Shown piece by piece: positions 12,819 through 13,113 of a DNA stretch of 13,113 nucleotides. The notes under the pieces were generated by a model that was given only the letters and a program-made list of their open reading frames with translations, did not search any database and was not told the DNA's origin. The translations under genes and the position numbers were made by a program. Origin of the DNA: Akkermansiaceae bacterium (lineage in GTDB: Bacteria > Verrucomicrobiota > Verrucomicrobiia > Verrucomicrobiales > Akkermansiaceae); NCBI GenBank assembly GCA_029287105.1, contig JARFRT010000072.1:1-13113 (forward strand), read 5' to 3'. How positions within the stretch are numbered: the stretch's first letter is position 1; the number at the start of each line of letters is the position of its first letter.

Positions 12819-12951
12819 GACGTGATTCTAGTTCAGAGTGATCTGGTTTGGCAAGCCCGCTATCAACGGGTCGGTCGCAGGGCGACCCCGCCGGGAAAAG
12901 TACAATAGCCAGTGTCAATTAAGGCTTGTACGCCACATGATGATGACTACA
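12819..12951. other. Short intergenic gap with two hairpins
   Basis: GGTCGC-(3)-GCGACC (12873-12887) is a perfect 6-bp stem, with an alternative longer-range pairing GGGTCG/CGACCC (12868-12888). CATGATG-(7)-CATCATG (12936-12956) overlaps the stop codon of the gene to the right. Neither is followed by a U run on the minus strand. They may mark the end of the upstream gene. Confidence 0.4.
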
Positions 12952-13113
12952 TCATGAGCAATGCCTCGCAACCCTAACAAAATTGACTATCGCGGCTGAC
13001 TTCCCGACGCCTTTGAAGCCTTTGATGTCTAAATTTCCACTCTCGCAACGTCGATCTTCAATCACCAGCTCGTAACTGACACTGGTTCCCTTCTTCAGGA
13101 ACACAGCCTGATT
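12952..13113 (-). CDS. 3' end of an unidentified gene (cut by the window edge)
   Basis: The minus strand has an open frame of 53 codons entering from the right edge and ending at TGA (12952-12954). The translation has protein-like composition: QAVFLKKGTSVSYELVIED, then CESGNLDIKGFKGVGKSAA and IVNFVRVARHCS. The codons read without interruption. The alternating hydrophobic and charged pattern suggests beta strands. It vaguely recalls the DVKG..A.GN tails of some GyrA/ParC-like proteins, but this is too weak to name it. The start and most of the protein lie outside the window. Confidence 0.65.
   Translation of the reverse strand, partial: NQAVFLKKGTSVSYELVIEDRRCESGNLDIKGFKGVGKSAAIVNFVRVARHCS

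Overview
The window looks like a chromosomal segment of a GC-rich Gram-negative bacterium, most plausibly a member of the Verrucomicrobiota (a planctomycete is the main alternative). This is inferred from a DUF6288-type secreted protein, a secreted GH127 enzyme, a GntR/LacI hybrid regulator, many dispersed hairpin repeats in the gaps and weak Shine-Dalgarno signals. No phylogenetic marker is complete here, so the assignment is tentative.

Left part (1-2656): a membrane-anchored protein of unknown function (170-970, minus) lies beside about 280 bp of repeat-rich, gene-free DNA. An IS630-family insertion sequence follows (1252-2486). It has 23-bp terminal inverted repeats and a TA target duplication inside a CTAG site. 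Its transposase is split into two frames joined by an A8 slippery run. The element sits in a copy of a dispersed repeat whose core is GGACAGGAGTGTCC. A second, composite two-hairpin repeat occurs at 27-150 and 2558-2643, each time just after the stop codon of a minus-strand gene.

Centre (2657-9658): this looks like a sugar-polymer locus. Two secreted proteins are encoded on the minus strand: a DUF6288 protein (PDZ-like, helical toroid, HEAT-like and galactose-binding-like regions) and a GH127 beta-L-arabinofuranosidase-like enzyme with its catalytic and zinc residues intact. Divergent from them is a GntR-type winged-helix regulator with a LacI-like sensor domain. A 30-bp imperfect palindrome ends 7 nt before the regulator start and is the likely autoregulatory operator; one half-site word recurs towards GH127. 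A four-tract G-quadruplex motif lies 13 bp upstream of the DUF6288 start. The simplest model is a sugar-responsive regulator controlling extracellular removal of L-arabinofuranose, with the DUF6288 protein in an unknown accessory role.

Right part (9659-13113): a polytopic membrane protein resembling a GT-C glycosyltransferase (9822-11579, minus) is convergent with the regulator. A 611-bp stretch with no firm protein gene follows. It holds a tandem duplication of the 3' end of tRNA-Ser(GGA) plus its adjoining 15-bp-stem hairpin. The intact tRNA-Ser (12191-12280, minus), a small lipoprotein (12384-12818, minus) and the 3' end of a further minus-strand gene running off the right edge complete the window.
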